Assembly (NCBI GenBank): GCA_000733355.1
Contig: JNVV01000064.1
Coordinates: 70,384-131,304, forward strand
Direction: 5' to 3'
Origin: Falciphora oryzae
Taxonomy: Eukaryota; Ascomycota; Sordariomycetes; Magnaporthales; Magnaporthaceae
DNA length: 60,921 bases
The position numbers and the translations under genes were made by a program. Every line of letters begins with the position of its first letter. The first letter of the stretch is position 1. The notes below the pieces were generated by a model. The model saw nothing but the letters and a program-made list of their open reading frames with translations, was not told the origin of the DNA and searched no databases. Shown here in pieces: positions 11,065-21,576 of the stretch.

Positions 11065-11264
11065 CCTGGATTACCGACATCACTTTCACAGCAGCGATAA
11101 ACCCCCGAGACTCAGCAGGATCACGACGATGTGTTTTACACTATATGCACCAGAAAATGTATTAATTGTCTGTCTTTTCTCCCTATCCAAACGCAAAGCA
11201 CGAAACTTAGCCAGACCCTCCAAAGACAACTTTTGCCTTCTGTTCGCCACACCAACTTAATCCC

Positions 11265-11948
11265 CTAGTCCTCCTGGAAGCCCCGATGGAACTCGTCGTC
11301 CTTGTCCTGCTGCTTGCGGTAGTACTCGCCCATCAGCGTGACGAACCGATCCTTCTCCTCGGCCAGCGTCGCCTCCGTCATCTCGCCTGTCGACCTGGCC
11401 CCGACGATCTCGCGGCACAGCAGCGCCATGTGCTCGACCTGGCGGCTCAGGATGCGCAGCTCGGCCAGGTAGTTGCGGAGCAGCCAGGTCGGGTCCCTGC
11501 CGGCGCGCTCCCTCGCCCATTTGGGGAGACTTCCGTTCTTGTCCTCGAGCCCCTGTCCGTTGTGAACCAAGATGTACTCGACGCGGCGCAAATACTCGTG
11601 GATCTGCGCAATCTCCTCGTACACGGCCTGCCGGATGTCCGGGTGGTCCTCCTGAAAGGGCGCGAGCTCGACGTTGCGGTCGGACCCGAACCGGAGGATC
11701 TGGAGCCGCTTGGAGACGAAGGACATGGTGCCCCGGACGTCCCGCACCGCGGTGTAGGGCCGCTCGCCCCGCCACTCGTTGGCCGAGCCGGCGTGCGAGA
11801 GCTCGAACTGCTGGATGCGGTCCAGGTCCTCGAGGTCGAGGATGATGTTGAAGATGACGTTGGACGGCTGCCAGTGGTCCGGGTACGCGACGAGGCCGTC
11901 CAGGTCGACGCCCCAGTCTGGGAAGATGTGTCTGACCCTGGGAGGCAT
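11265..11948 (-). CDS. Uncharacterised soluble protein, 227 aa
   Basis: An intact single-exon gene from an ATG in ATGCCTCCCAGG. I do not recognise the family. It is charged and helix-rich, with aromatic blocks near the N-terminus (HIFPDWGVDLDGLVAYPDHW) and a Lys/Glu/Gln-rich C-terminal helix (EYYRKQQDKDDEFHRGF). No signal peptide, membrane helix or catalytic motif stands out. High GC3 and a clean open frame support a real gene. It is convergent with the crotonase gene (200 bp between stops). Confidence 0.6.
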   Translation of the reverse strand: MPPRVRHIFPDWGVDLDGLVAYPDHWQPSNVIFNIILDLEDLDRIQQFELSHAGSANEWRGERPYTAVRDVRGTMSFVSKRLQILRFGSDRNVELAPFQEDHPDIRQAVYEEIAQIHEYLRRVEYILVHNGQGLEDKNGSLPKWARERAGRDPTWLLRNYLAELRILSRQVEHMALLCREIVGARSTGEMTEATLAEEKDRFVTLMGEYYRKQQDKDDEFHRGFQED

Positions 11949-12916
11949 GGTTTCGGGATGTGTTTTTGGGTTTTTGTCACTGCTCGTTGCTTCGGGGTTT
12001 GGGCTTGGAGAGGAGTCGAAATCGTGTCGGTGTAGATCGCGTTCCTTCTCCTCAGGTTCATGGAGGATCGTGAAGGGGCTATTTATGCCGGGTCATTTTT
12101 TCTCCTCAGCTACGAGAACAAAAGACTTGACAACTTTGGGGGGGTCGATTCTTTGTCGAGCACGGCCGAGCCGGTGCTTGGGTGGCTACGGGCTCTGCCA
12201 ACAAAGAGTCGATGGCGTCCACATGATCCATGCTTCCGCTTTGTGACTAGCAAAACATCCGGAAGCAGACATCGTGTCTTTGCTCACACATGTAACTCGG
12301 CGGGAAGCGAGATCTGCTCCAAGTTTTCAACGGGCGGGTTAATACGCAGGTACCAGATCCATGACCCTCGAGTACCCTTTTTGTTGGACGCTGTCCTCCA
12401 TTTTGGATCCCGGTTGTTGATGCAGCCAGCAACAACACCGTGAACAATAACAAAAAGCCCTTCGTGGAATGCGACTTCTCTAGAGACTTATGCGACGATA
12501 AGAAAACGGTTATATCTGCGTTCAGCATACAGAGGTATCAAGTTTGCCCGGCTGCTGACAGCTCGAATCCGTCACGCAACTCTAATCCACGACCTGCCGA
12601 GGGACAATACACGCAGCTGGGATTTAATAACTGCTTCAAGCCGTGCAATAATTACTATTCACGATGAAATCCAAGGCCTTATCGTGGTTTGATCACCTTA
12701 TACCTTCGAGTAATAACTATCCCGAAATCGTGGATTCGAAAGCGTGGCATGATGATTTATTTGTTTGGTGGAACACAAGATGTACCTCAATGGCCTACCT
12801 GCAAGGAGCTGCTGAAGAACAAACTGTGTCTTTACAGCTTACCCGTAAGGAGGGATTGAAATAAAAAACCGCACCCCCACAACCTACCTGCTAGACTCGC
12901 GAGAAAAAGTCAAGGA
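11949..12916. other. Intergenic, partly AT-rich
   Basis: Upstream of the 227-aa gene and downstream of the acidic-repeat gene. The section 12440-12870 is AT-richer than its surroundings and holds only short chance frames. No repeat or RNA gene recognised. Confidence 0.5.
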
Positions 12917-13852
12917 TTAGTTGGGGATGAGCTTAACCGTGATCGGCACCTCGTTCTCCTCGGCGGGGCCGCGCGCAAACACGATCATGCCGCTGTCCGG
13001 GTCCACTACGAAGCGGCAGAGGCGCGCGGTCTCGAAGTCGTCGACGGCCTCTTCCAGCTTGCAGACGAGCTCGCGGACGCGGCCCAGCTTGATCCAGACC
13101 TGGGCGTAGCTGTCGTGGTTCCCCTCCCAGACCTCTGCCAGGCGCGCGTGCACCTCCCCGACCGTGTCGATGAGCTCGGTGACCACGTCGACGAGCTCGG
13201 CGGCCGCGACGGGCTCGTCGTTGATGAAGGCGGCAATGTCAGGGTCCTCGATCAGGGAGAGGGCGGTGTCGGCCTGCGAGAGGACCTGCGTGATGATGTC
13301 GATGAGGGAGTTCGCGACGGTAGGGTGCTGGTCGTCCTCATCCTTGTCCTGGATCGCCGCCACCTCGAATAAGGGAGAAGAAGCCTGCTGCGCGCTGTCA
13401 GAGCAAAGCCGTGCCTGCTCAGCAGGCGGTGGCGACGACGACGAGCGGGGCAGCATGTGCGGCGGGGGCGGGGCGAAGGTGCTCGAGAGATCCGGGAAGC
13501 GGGAGGTGGCGTAGCAGCCGGAGGAGAGCGAGTCGAAGCCGTCATCCTCGTCGTCCTCGTCGTCCTCGTCGTCCTCGTCGTCCTCATCGTCCTCGTCGTC
13601 GGACTCCTCCGAGTCGGCCTCGTAACCGAGGTCGCCCCACCAGTCATCAGTCAGCTGCTTCTCCGCAATGGGCGAGGAATACTCACCTCCGAGGAAGAGC
13701 CAGGAGTAAAGGTCGGCAGGCGACGTGGGCGAGCCGAAGACAGGGTCCTGGCGCTGGCCGGCAGCGGCGAAGGGGCCCGTGGTCTCGATATTGTCGAGGT
13801 AGCGGGTGAAAGGGCCCGAGGTCTCGATGTTGCGAAGGAAGCGGGTGGCCAT
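12917..13852 (-). CDS. Uncharacterised acidic protein with an Asp/Glu repeat tract
   Basis: An intact exon of about 311 aa starting MATRFLRNIETSGPF. Near the N-terminus two similar segments repeat, NIETSGPF and NIETTGPF. A Trp/Tyr-rich patch (LYSWLFLGGEY; DDWWGDLGYEADSEES) precedes a perfect DDE repeat of about ten units. The C-terminal half looks like a helical fold (VDVVTELIDTVGEVHARL). I do not recognise a family. Codons upstream stay open but offer no ATG. A TATATAT-like box lies ~220 bp upstream (14071-14077). It sits beside the UstYa gene, but nothing shows a joint role. Confidence 0.6.
   Translation of the reverse strand: MATRFLRNIETSGPFTRYLDNIETTGPFAAAGQRQDPVFGSPTSPADLYSWLFLGGEYSSPIAEKQLTDDWWGDLGYEADSEESDDEDDEDDEDDEDDEDDEDDGFDSLSSGCYATSRFPDLSSTFAPPPPHMLPRSSSSPPPAEQARLCSDSAQQASSPLFEVAAIQDKDEDDQHPTVANSLIDIITQVLSQADTALSLIEDPDIAAFINDEPVAAAELVDVVTELIDTVGEVHARLAEVWEGNHDSYAQVWIKLGRVRELVCKLEEAVDDFETARLCRFVVDPDSGMIVFARGPAEENEVPITVKLIPN
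13540..13606 (+). repeat. 9-bp tandem repeat coding (Asp-Asp-Glu)n
   Basis: Tandem copies of a GTCCTCGTC-type 9-mer encode the acidic tract of the adjacent minus-strand gene. An expandable minisatellite within a coding region. Confidence 0.85.
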
Positions 13853-14363
13853 TGTGTCTGCCGTGTCGGTTTCCTTGTTTGTTGTGTGGTAAGAGAGAGG
13901 TCGATCGATCGATCCTTTTACACCTACCAGAACAGCAAAGATGTCGCAAAGTGAAATAAGCTCGTCCGAGTATTCTGGGTTGGTGTAGTTGGAGGAGCGA
14001 TGGTGAAGTTGTGTCTGTCTGAAAGACAAGCGAAGTCAAGATTTCGCTCCGAGGCCGAGGGAGCGGTGGAATATATAGACCCGAGAGAGACGAGGGACCG
14101 ACAAAGAATCTGTGACCTTGGAAGAGCGTACTTGGCCATTGTTCACCATACTCACAATGGGTGAGCCATGCCATCCTTGTTCCAGACAAGGAGCTGTGTG
14201 AAAGGGCAAAGACAAGGAAAGCCGGCACGGGTGAGGAGCGAGGCAAAGAAGAATCGTCCGTCTAGGACTCCGGGTATTGGCAAACGCTACAAAGGCTATG
14301 CGACATGAAAGGAACAATGATGGTACAAGAAAGAAAAAGAGAGTAACAACAAAGAAACGTCCC
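13853..14363. other. Intergenic, promoter of the acidic-repeat gene and 3' region of the UstYa gene
   Basis: Contains a TATA-like box on the minus strand (14071-14077) and a GATCGATCGATC stretch near 13902. No gene seen. Confidence 0.45.
14071..14077 (-). promoter_or_regulatory. TATA-like box, acidic-repeat gene
   Basis: Reads TATATAT on the minus strand, about 220 bp upstream of the ATG at 13852. This is plausible for a gene with a long leader but not proven. Confidence 0.35.
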
Positions 14364-15354
14364 TCATATCCACAAGTCGTCATCAACCCTCTTCTCGTCC
14401 AGGTAAGCATACACCTGGTCGTAGTTCTTGCACACGTGCTTGGCGTCCCAGCCGTCGCTGCCCGTCTCGCCGGGCGGGAACGTGGTGGCCTCCCCTTCGA
14501 GGGCCGTGTCGCCGCAGCACAGGATGTTCTGGCGGAGGTACTCGAAGCAGTGGTTGAGGTGCCAGCTCACGTCGTCGGGCAGCTTGCTCGGGTCGCCGAT
14601 GGCGTTGGCCGAAAACACCCGCACGATGGAGTGCAGGCAGTGCAGCTGGTGCGTCACCGACGACGTGAAGACGGTCTCGTTGTAGTCTGCCAGCGGGCGG
14701 GGTAGGTTGTTGTACTGTTCCGGGTTATCCACTTTGACGTAGCCGAGGCCCCCTTTTTTTGAAGATGTTAGCTGCTGGTGATAGGAGGAGCGCGGTGAGA
14801 GGTGCTAGAAACTTACTGGGGACCATGTCGAGCCACTTTTGCTGCACCGCGGGCGTGAAGAACTCAGACGCGTTCTCGGGCGCGAAGCCAAAGTCGGGAA
14901 CAAAGGTTTTTATTTGTTGCGCGACTGTCGGCGGGCAAGTCAGCTCAAGTCTGTCGCACCGATAGTACCGGAAATTCGACGGCCGCAACTTACTCTTGGG
15001 CGCGAACCCGGTGATGTCCCCAGTGCCCTCGTACTCGCAGAACCCGTAGCTCTTGGCCCGCCTCTCCATAAGCAGGCCAATGATAAAAAAGAGCAGGATA
15101 ATGTCGACGATCCAGCGGCACCGCCCAAACGCCTCACACGTGTCCTGCCACGCCGTCCGCCGCTGCTGCTGCACCTCCTCGTCGTCCTCTGACCAGCGCC
15201 GCCGCTTCTCGCTGTGGCCCATCAGAGACTCGCCCGCGTCTGCTGCGCTGCTCGAGTCGTCGTGGCTGGCTGGGCGTTCTGAGGGGCTGTTGTCGCGGTA
15301 CTTTTTGCTGGCGCTGGCGCTGGCGCTGGTGCTGCTGCTGCTGGAGGGGCTCAT
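14364..15354 (-). CDS. UstYa-family (DUF3328) oxidase-like membrane protein
   Basis: Three exons on the minus strand (15354-14994, 14924-14817, 14752-14364), about 285 aa. Both introns are phase 1 with GTAAGT donors and CAG/AAG acceptors, giving GFAPK-IAQQIKTF and LDMVP-RGLGYVKV. A Ser-rich cytosolic N-terminus is followed by one membrane helix (WIVDIILLFFIIGLLME). The diagnostic family motifs are present twice: HQLHCLH and, ~30 residues later, HLNHCFEYLRQ, followed by ILCCGD. UstYa-type proteins catalyse oxidative steps such as cyclisation in fungal peptide and other secondary pathways; that is family knowledge. The neighbours upstream are an MDR enzyme, a Zn2Cys6 factor and a CYP505. No repeated precursor peptide gene is nearby, so the substrate is unknown. 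Confidence 0.85.
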
Positions 15355-16189
15355 TGTGTCGGCTTTGCCCTTGTCGCTTGCTTCGGTAGTCCGGGCGGAT
15401 GCGGTGTTCTTCCCTATCTGTCTTGTTCCTTCTATGTTCTTTTTCTCATTCTCTTCTCGTCTTCTTCTTCTATCCCTTCCAGGCGACGGTCGATCCAGCA
15501 ATTTAATCAAAGAAAGAAACCGGCTCGGCCAAACTGACGCATCTCCTGGACGCGAACAAGAAGCCTTATTAAAGTAACGATGCGAACAGAGATCCCAAAG
15601 TCGCGACCAGAAGGATGGGCCGATCGATTCGGCAGGGTGCGCCTTGCAAACACGAGGAAGCGCCCTGTGCGTTTCAGGGGTCGTTGCTAACGTCGCTAAC
15701 AGGCCCCGTGCCGCCTGCGGCCCTCTGCCGTTAGGGCCCCTATCTAAACCGGATGGGCGGTCCCGTCTAGGGGTTTCGAGCCCCGACCCCACCGGCGCGG
15801 GGTGAAACGTCTCAGGACCCCAAAAGCCGACTGATCGGGGCACGTTTTCTCAGTCCGCAAGCCGCTGCACCCCTGGCTCTCGTCCGGGCGATTTGGCCAT
15901 TTTAGCCTCGCTTCGAATGGGGCGGGAGCGCCAGAGCACGCACCCCCCCCGCCCCCCCCCCCCCCCCCTCGATTTGCGGATCCGCGGCGCGTCGAACCCT
16001 CTCACGCGCGCGTAGAGTGCGTGGCGGTGAAAGGCGTGGGGTCTCATTGACGTTGGTGATGGTTCAAGCCCCTGCCGGATGGTTAATTGGAGACAGACCT
16101 AAATATGGAAGATCAGGCGTGTGCGGCTGTTGCTTGGTGACAAAACTTTATCGACGGTTCAATTCATTACTTCATTCTTTGACCCAATA
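15355..16189. other. Intergenic with a poly(C) tract
   Basis: Promoter side of the UstYa gene and 3' side of the MDR gene. Contains C8-G-C17 (15943-15968) and GC-rich sequence around 15600-15960. No supported gene. Confidence 0.5.
15943..15968 (+). repeat. Poly(C) tract, C8-G-C17
   Basis: Twenty-five C in 26 bases, between GCGCCAGAGCACGCA and TCGATTTGC. It could form a C-rich or, on the other strand, a G-rich secondary structure. Confidence 0.95.
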
Positions 16190-17407
16190 TTAGTTTGATA
16201 CTTTGATGACGACCGAGCCCATCCCCTCGGCCTTGCCCCAGTTCCGGTGCGCCTCCCGCACGTCTTCTAGGCTCCACACCTTCTTGATCGGCACCGTGAT
16301 GTCGCCCGTCCGAACAAGCGCCAGTAGCCTCTCCAGATCCGCCGCGTACGTCTTGGAGTCGCGGCTGATGGCGAAAAACCTCGTGCTGCGGTACTCCCAC
16401 AGCTTGAGGTTGAGGGCCCGCAGCCTGGCGATCTCGGCGAGCTGCTTGGCCGTCTCCATCTTGGCAGACTTGACGACCCTGTCCTTGCTGTCGCCCTGCA
16501 TCGTCCGTAGGTTCAGCCCGTAGCCCACCAGGACGGACGGCCTGGACGTGGCGAGGATGCTGTACGACTCGTCCCAGCTCTCGTAGCCCAGCGGGTCAAG
16601 CACCGTGTCGACGCCGCCCAGCTCGCGCATGGCCGCCACCCACGCCTTGTCCGTGTAGACAAACGGGTGCGCGCCCCGATCGCGCAGCTGCGCGTGGTTG
16701 CGGGCCGACGCCGTGCCGTAGATGGTGGCGCCCTTTTGCAGGCACAGCGCCGTGGCTGCTTGGCCGACGGCGCCGCTAAGGCCGTGCACAAACACCTTGT
16801 GGCCTTCTTGGACATTTGCGCAGTGCTCGACCAGGCCGAGGGCAGTGCACCAGTTCAGCGGAAGAGCGGCCGCGACGCGCAGGTCGACGCCGGCGGGGAC
16901 ATGGACAAGGTGCCGTTCGTCGATGTTGATGCGCTCGGCATCGGCGCCGTAGACAGTCAGTGCAGCGACGACGTCGTCCTGCTTGAAGCCGCGGCGGACC
17001 GAGGGACCTGAACTTAGGACGCGCCCGACCATGGCGTAGCCCGGGGTGAAGGGCGGCGAGGGCTGGCCGGGGTAGGTGCCGCGGCTCATGTTGACCTCGG
17101 AGCCAGCGAACCCGGCGTATAGCACGACGACCTGAACCTCGGCGCGCTTCGGCGGGTGGAGGGACTCTGAGACGAGGGCGATGCTCTTGTAGGGGTCCGG
17201 GTTGAACTTGTGGATCACCGCCTTGCGAACGGTGTCCTTGGCATGGGGAGGGTGATGTGTCATTTCTGGTTCCTGGCCCGACATGTTTGTGAATGTGCAC
17301 AGTCGAGGGATTCGATTACGAAGTGGTGTGATGGTGCGGATGGGTTTCAGTGCTCGTAGCATGACCGTGATGATACAGGCCTGCTGTAAGAAAAGCTGGG
17401 GGGACAT
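16190..17407 (-). CDS. Zinc-less medium-chain dehydrogenase/reductase (quinone oxidoreductase-like)
   Basis: An intact exon of up to 405 aa. The MDR pattern is clear: an N-terminal GroES-like fold (RAEVQVVVLYAGFAGSEVNM; PPFTPGYAMVGRV), then a Rossmann segment KVFVHGLSGAVGQAATALCL, the cofactor-proximal DTVLDPLGYESW, and a C-terminal strand IPIKKVWSLEDVREAH-like (…TVPIKKVWSLEDVREAHRNW). No structural zinc cysteine cluster is seen, so a zinc-independent NADPH-dependent enoyl or quinone reductase is likely. Three starts are possible: 17407, 17362 and 17284. The middle start gives MLRALKPIRTITPLRNRIPR, which resembles a mitochondrial presequence. It is transcribed in the same direction as the TF and P450 genes behind it. 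Confidence 0.85.
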   Translation of the reverse strand: MSPQLFLQQACIITVMLRALKPIRTITPLRNRIPRLCTFTNMSGQEPEMTHHPPHAKDTVRKAVIHKFNPDPYKSIALVSESLHPPKRAEVQVVVLYAGFAGSEVNMSRGTYPGQPSPPFTPGYAMVGRVLSSGPSVRRGFKQDDVVAALTVYGADAERINIDERHLVHVPAGVDLRVAAALPLNWCTALGLVEHCANVQEGHKVFVHGLSGAVGQAATALCLQKGATIYGTASARNHAQLRDRGAHPFVYTDKAWVAAMRELGGVDTVLDPLGYESWDESYSILATSRPSVLVGYGLNLRTMQGDSKDRVVKSAKMETAKQLAEIARLRALNLKLWEYRSTRFFAISRDSKTYAADLERLLALVRTGDITVPIKKVWSLEDVREAHRNWGKAEGMGSVVIKVSN

Positions 17408-17751
17408 CCGTTGTTAAATAGCAGCCATCGCCAGCGCTCTTCACGACCATTATAAGAAACCTTGGACACGACCTCAATATTCGCCGCCCGAAGTTGCGAT
17501 ACTGTGGGACGACTTGACGAGCTGGAATGTGGCGCGTGCAGGGTCGTGGGGTGATTTGGTAGTGCCCAGGCCGGCGAGTCCTCGTTTCGTCGGGGCGGAG
17601 GCGGAGACGGAGGCGGGGGAAATCAGCCCCCTCTGAGCAGCACGTGGCTCTGACTGTCGCTATTCGCCAGACGGGGCTTGGCAGCGAGATGGATGTCCCA
17701 GGGCTCCGGGAGCCGGGCCACCAGTTCCCCCGCGTGAGATGCATCGTCAAT
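17408..17751. other. Intergenic, MDR promoter / TF 3' end
   Basis: GC-rich around 17570-17630. No gene and no clear TATA box. Confidence 0.45.
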
Positions 17752-20573
17752 CTACCAGCGGAAGACGTGATCACGCAACACCCACCCGCCCGTGTGCCAA
17801 TCCTTGCGTACGCACGTAAAGGTCAGTATAGGAAGCCGCTCGTCGATGACGTAGCGTCGCTCTTTGAGCCTGGCCCATTGCTCCTCAGTGTTGCCCTCGA
17901 GAGCATTCTCGGCCTCGACCTCCTGCGACAGGCGCATCGCCGCAACGAGGGCGCGGCTGTCGAGGAACCCGTCGCGCTGCGGGTATTCCTCTAGCAGCCG
18001 GATGGCGCGCTCGCGCACCGCGGGGTCGCGACAGGCCAGCGCCGTCTGGTACAGGCCCAGCGTCGGGCCGTAGTCAAAAGTGAAGCTGGCGCCCGCACGC
18101 CCGCGCAGCAGCAGCTCGCCAAGCCGACAGTACTCGCGGAAGTCGGCCGTCATGGCCCGCACCGCCGTCAGGTCCGCGAACCCGCGCGACCGAGCCCACA
18201 TGCGCGACAGGTGGTACTGGGCCTGCACGTTGGCCGCCTGGAGCATAGCCGACGAGGTGTCGGCCGACGGCACGCCGTTGCCGCTGGCGAGGGCGGCTTC
18301 GTACTCGCGCAGGATGCGCTGGTACAGCGGCGCCCACGCCGCCCCGAACGAGCCTAGGAGGTCCGTGTTCAGCTGGTCCCAGTCTGGGTAGCCCTCAGTC
18401 TCGGGTGGCGCGGGGCTGTCGCTCGGATTTTGGCTGGGAGCAGGATCTGGAGAGAATCGGGAGCCGGCCAGGAGCGGATGACCAGGCTTGTCCAGGGCAC
18501 CTTCGAGGGGCTCCTCCTTGATGAGGCCAACATTCTCAGTAAGTAGTTCCTCCTGTCTCGCCGACGGGGGCACGCTGTGCATCTTTATGGTCTGCTCTAT
18601 TTTGGTGAGCCAGTGCGATATGGTGTCCCACTTGCGCCGCGCCTCGGCGACGTTGGGGAAGGCGCGGCGCGACATGTTGCGCATGACGTAGGCGGTCCTA
18701 GAGATGGACTGCGGGTGCATCTGGCTAAAAGATTCCTGGTCTTTCTCGACCTCGATCCGCAGCTTGGCCGCAATGGCCTGGCAATCCAGCCGCTGGAACA
18801 CTTGTAGCACCTCGTCCTGGAGTACATAGGGCTCAGGCGAAGTGCCGAGAACAGGCAGAGGTAGCTCCTTTGGTTTTGCCCCGCCGTCTCCAGCCCCTTC
18901 TACAGCCTCCCCAGGCTGTTCCGGCGCGGGGGACGACTCGGCTGACTGGGGCGGGGAGGGCAACACGCCCATCCTGATCAGCTGTTTGACAAAGCATGAC
19001 TCTACCCACGAGGCCACGACCCGGCCGCCATAGAGCAGGTGCCTGAGCGCGGCCTGGCGGTTGCCGTGGATTGCCTCGAAGCAGAGGAAGAGGATGCAAG
19101 AGAGAACGGTGGCGCGCAGGGCGTCCTCGGCATGGTGACCGCCCTGCAGCAACATCTGGGTCTGCGCTTGTGCCTGGCTGCGGCTGTGGCTGTGACTGTG
19201 GCTTTGGCTCGGGTCCTGGTTCGGACGCCTCTCACTGGCTAGACGCAGGGCCCGGCCATAGTACACCACAGCGTCCCGGTAGTGGCGGGAGTGGGTAACG
19301 AGCGTGCCGTTGCTAGCCTGGTTCCAGGATGGCGAGCCCGATCCGGTCCGGGGCGTGCTTCTGGACTGCGGGATCATGACCATGGCCTGGGACAAGGCAC
19401 CAATGGCCATGGACGCATACCTCAGAGTGGGATCGGCGCGGCTTAGCTGGGGAATGGTGCGGGTCCACAGGCTGGAGCCGAACCAGCTGCCGTCCAGCAT
19501 GTCGGACAGTTGCAGCCAGTGGTCAAAGTATATCTTGTCTGGGTCATGGGTAAACATGCCCTGATGCTCGGTTGGCTGCCAGACCACGACCGAGTGCTGT
19601 TGAGCGGCAGTTGCTGCTGCCACATCCTTCTTGGAACGGCGCTGCTTGTTCCCTGCCGCGGCCCCTTCATTTCCAGCGGCCGGGGGCGAGGGATACTCGT
19701 AGCCCTCGCAGAAGCCCTGCCACTTGACGCAGCGGAGACATGCCGGCTTGGTCTCGTCGCACTTGACGTGCCTCCTCCTATGGTGTGGGGGTGTGATTGG
19801 GCGGTCAGCATGGTGGGTGGAAGCAGGGCGTGGTAGGTAGCGTAGGCAGTATGACGTCTGTCGTTGCTGGGCACCTGCGGCTCTGGCTGGACGATCGGGT
19901 GTGTTCGGAGGCAGGATATGCGGGAAGGAAGGGAGGCGGCATGAGCCGGGCCTGGACAGGCGGGCCCAGGCTCGCGGGTCAACTTACTTGCCTAGACACC
20001 AGACGCGGGCGCGGGGCATTCGTTGTCAGCGCGGAAGAGGCTCCGGGTCGTGGGGTCCCCCCTCGTCCCACGTGGGCCATGGCGGCATGGCATGGCATGG
20101 CATGGATGGGGTCAGAACTCAGACTCACATGTCTTGCAGCCGGTCCGGGCCTTTGGCTGGCTGGCCCTGGTGGCACGCGGGCGCTGGCTCAGCGAAAAGG
20201 TCAGGATCTGGGGTTTCGCGGAGCTGCTTTGGGTTGGGTCATCAGCGGGAGTTGTTCCGGCCCCGACGTGATCTCATGCTTTGGTTGCGAGCGAGCGCGC
20301 GCACATATACGGGTTGCCCAAAGGGGACAAGGGAGGGGGACCGGCCAGGGGCAAATCGCAAATCCCGTGTTGTGCCTGCAGCCTCGGCAGCGGGCACACC
20401 CAGCAGCCGACCTGGAAGCCAGCCAGCCCACCTGGCCAACGGACTCACGAAGGGCCACCCGTCGATTTGATCTGTGGTTCGTACCTTGCCGAAGCCTTGA
20501 CCGCCGCGCCGCTGCGGCTGCTGCTGCTGCCCGCAGTCGGCGCTGCCGAGCTGGAGGCCCCGTCGCCTGGCAT
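17752..20573 (-). CDS. Zn2Cys6 fungal transcription factor
   Basis: Proposed three exons (20573-20485, 20160-20125, 19777-17752), about 716 aa. The zinc cluster is split by the second intron. A 36-nt exon supplies ARTGCKTC and the large exon continues RRHVKCDETKPACLRCVKWQGFC, which together give C-x2-C-x6-C-x6-C-x2-C-x6-C. The middle and C-terminal parts are typical of the 'fungal transcription factor' region: WFGSSLWTRTIPQLSRADP, RYASMAIGALS, and ALRATVLSCILFLCFEAIHG. The frame requires the weak donor GTCTGA after TGTGA (20124). The stronger GTGAGT four bases earlier would break the frame, so that junction is the least certain part. It lies between the MDR and CYP505 genes, same strand, and may regulate them. 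Confidence 0.82.
20083..20108 (+). repeat. CATGG pentamer microsatellite
   Basis: About four to five near-perfect CATGG units within the second intron of the Zn2Cys6 gene. Confidence 0.75.
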
Positions 20574-21576
20574 TGGGGGACTGGAGCAGTCGACGCAAGA
20601 CCTCAAGTCCGATGTAGCGCCGCGATAGCGCTGACGATGCCCGCTTTTTTTTCTCGTCCGTCTTCTAGCTCGAGATTGACTCTTTGCCCTTGGTGTCAAC
20701 CAGTCAGTTGGTCAGGAAAAAGAGGCAAGTGGGCGATTGGTGTGGGAGGGGGAATTGACAAGGCAATGCGCAAGCGATGGAAGCGAGACTCCGCGTGAGC
20801 CCTAACGGCCAGAAGCAGCTAATGCTGGGAGCATTTCCTTCTTGGCCTAGTTAGATGCTTGCTCGCCCACCGTTTTTGTCCGGCTGTCGTCAGCTGGCTG
20901 CTACCCGTCCAGGAAGGTGCCAACCGAGGACGACTTCTGGCTCAACTGGTTCGGCGGGCTGAGGATTATGAATTACGAAGGCGATCGATTCCGTCCATCG
21001 GTTTTCATTTTTCATTTTTCCTCACCACCCCGCTCGGGCGGCCAGTCGAGCCAGCCAGCCAGCCTGCGGAACGAGTCCGACAAGCCACGCGTGCAGCCAC
21101 CTAAACTTGGCCGGGCCCTCGAACTGTCCATTTCCCGACGCTTCTCGCGAGGCCCATCCATCAAGACTTTTGAGGGAGGTTGCAGCCAGCAGACGATGCT
21201 CCCCCAATGCACTGGCGTCGCGGTCCGTGCGAGCGGTGGCTGTCAGCACACCGAGTCATGGCCGTGCGCAGCGCTGCTAAACCGATTGAAGCCAACAAAC
21301 CTGTTTCTTTTCCCCTGGTGGCGGCACCACGATCCCGTCTTTTGTTTCCAGTGCCTGAACCGTTGGCATCTTGGCCCGCACGAGCAGTGCATGGACTTGA
21401 TAGGATCTGCAACCGGCAGGCAGTCAAGGGCAGTCAAGGGCAGTCAAGGGCACTGGAAGTTGAGGGCACGAAGGAAAAAGCTGGGTTCATTCTGTATGTA
21501 CAGGCTAACAAGACCAGACAACCATCAACGCCATACACAAATATTAGTACACACAAAGAGAGGGGAATCCCAGGCC
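20574..21576. other. Intergenic between the TF and CYP505 genes
   Basis: Holds the TF promoter and CYP505 3' region. A 10-bp tandem repeat (CAGTCAAGGG, three copies) lies at 21421-21450. Long frames here are not gene-like in composition. Confidence 0.5.
21421..21450 (+). repeat. 10-bp tandem repeat, three copies
   Basis: CAGTCAAGGG occurs three times head to tail, about 130 bp beyond the CYP505 stop codon. Confidence 0.9.

Noticed and set aside
14364..15354. RiPP (ustiloxin-like) cluster with a nearby precursor peptide
   Set aside because: No neighbouring gene encodes a signal peptide followed by repeated core units with dibasic Kex2 sites.
16054..16075. B-box-like GGTTCAAGCCCC suggesting a second tRNA
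   Set aside because: The T stem does not pair properly and no acceptor or anticodon arms can be built upstream.
21421..21450. CRISPR-like direct repeats
   Set aside because: Only a three-copy 10-bp tandem repeat without spacers, in a eukaryotic genome.
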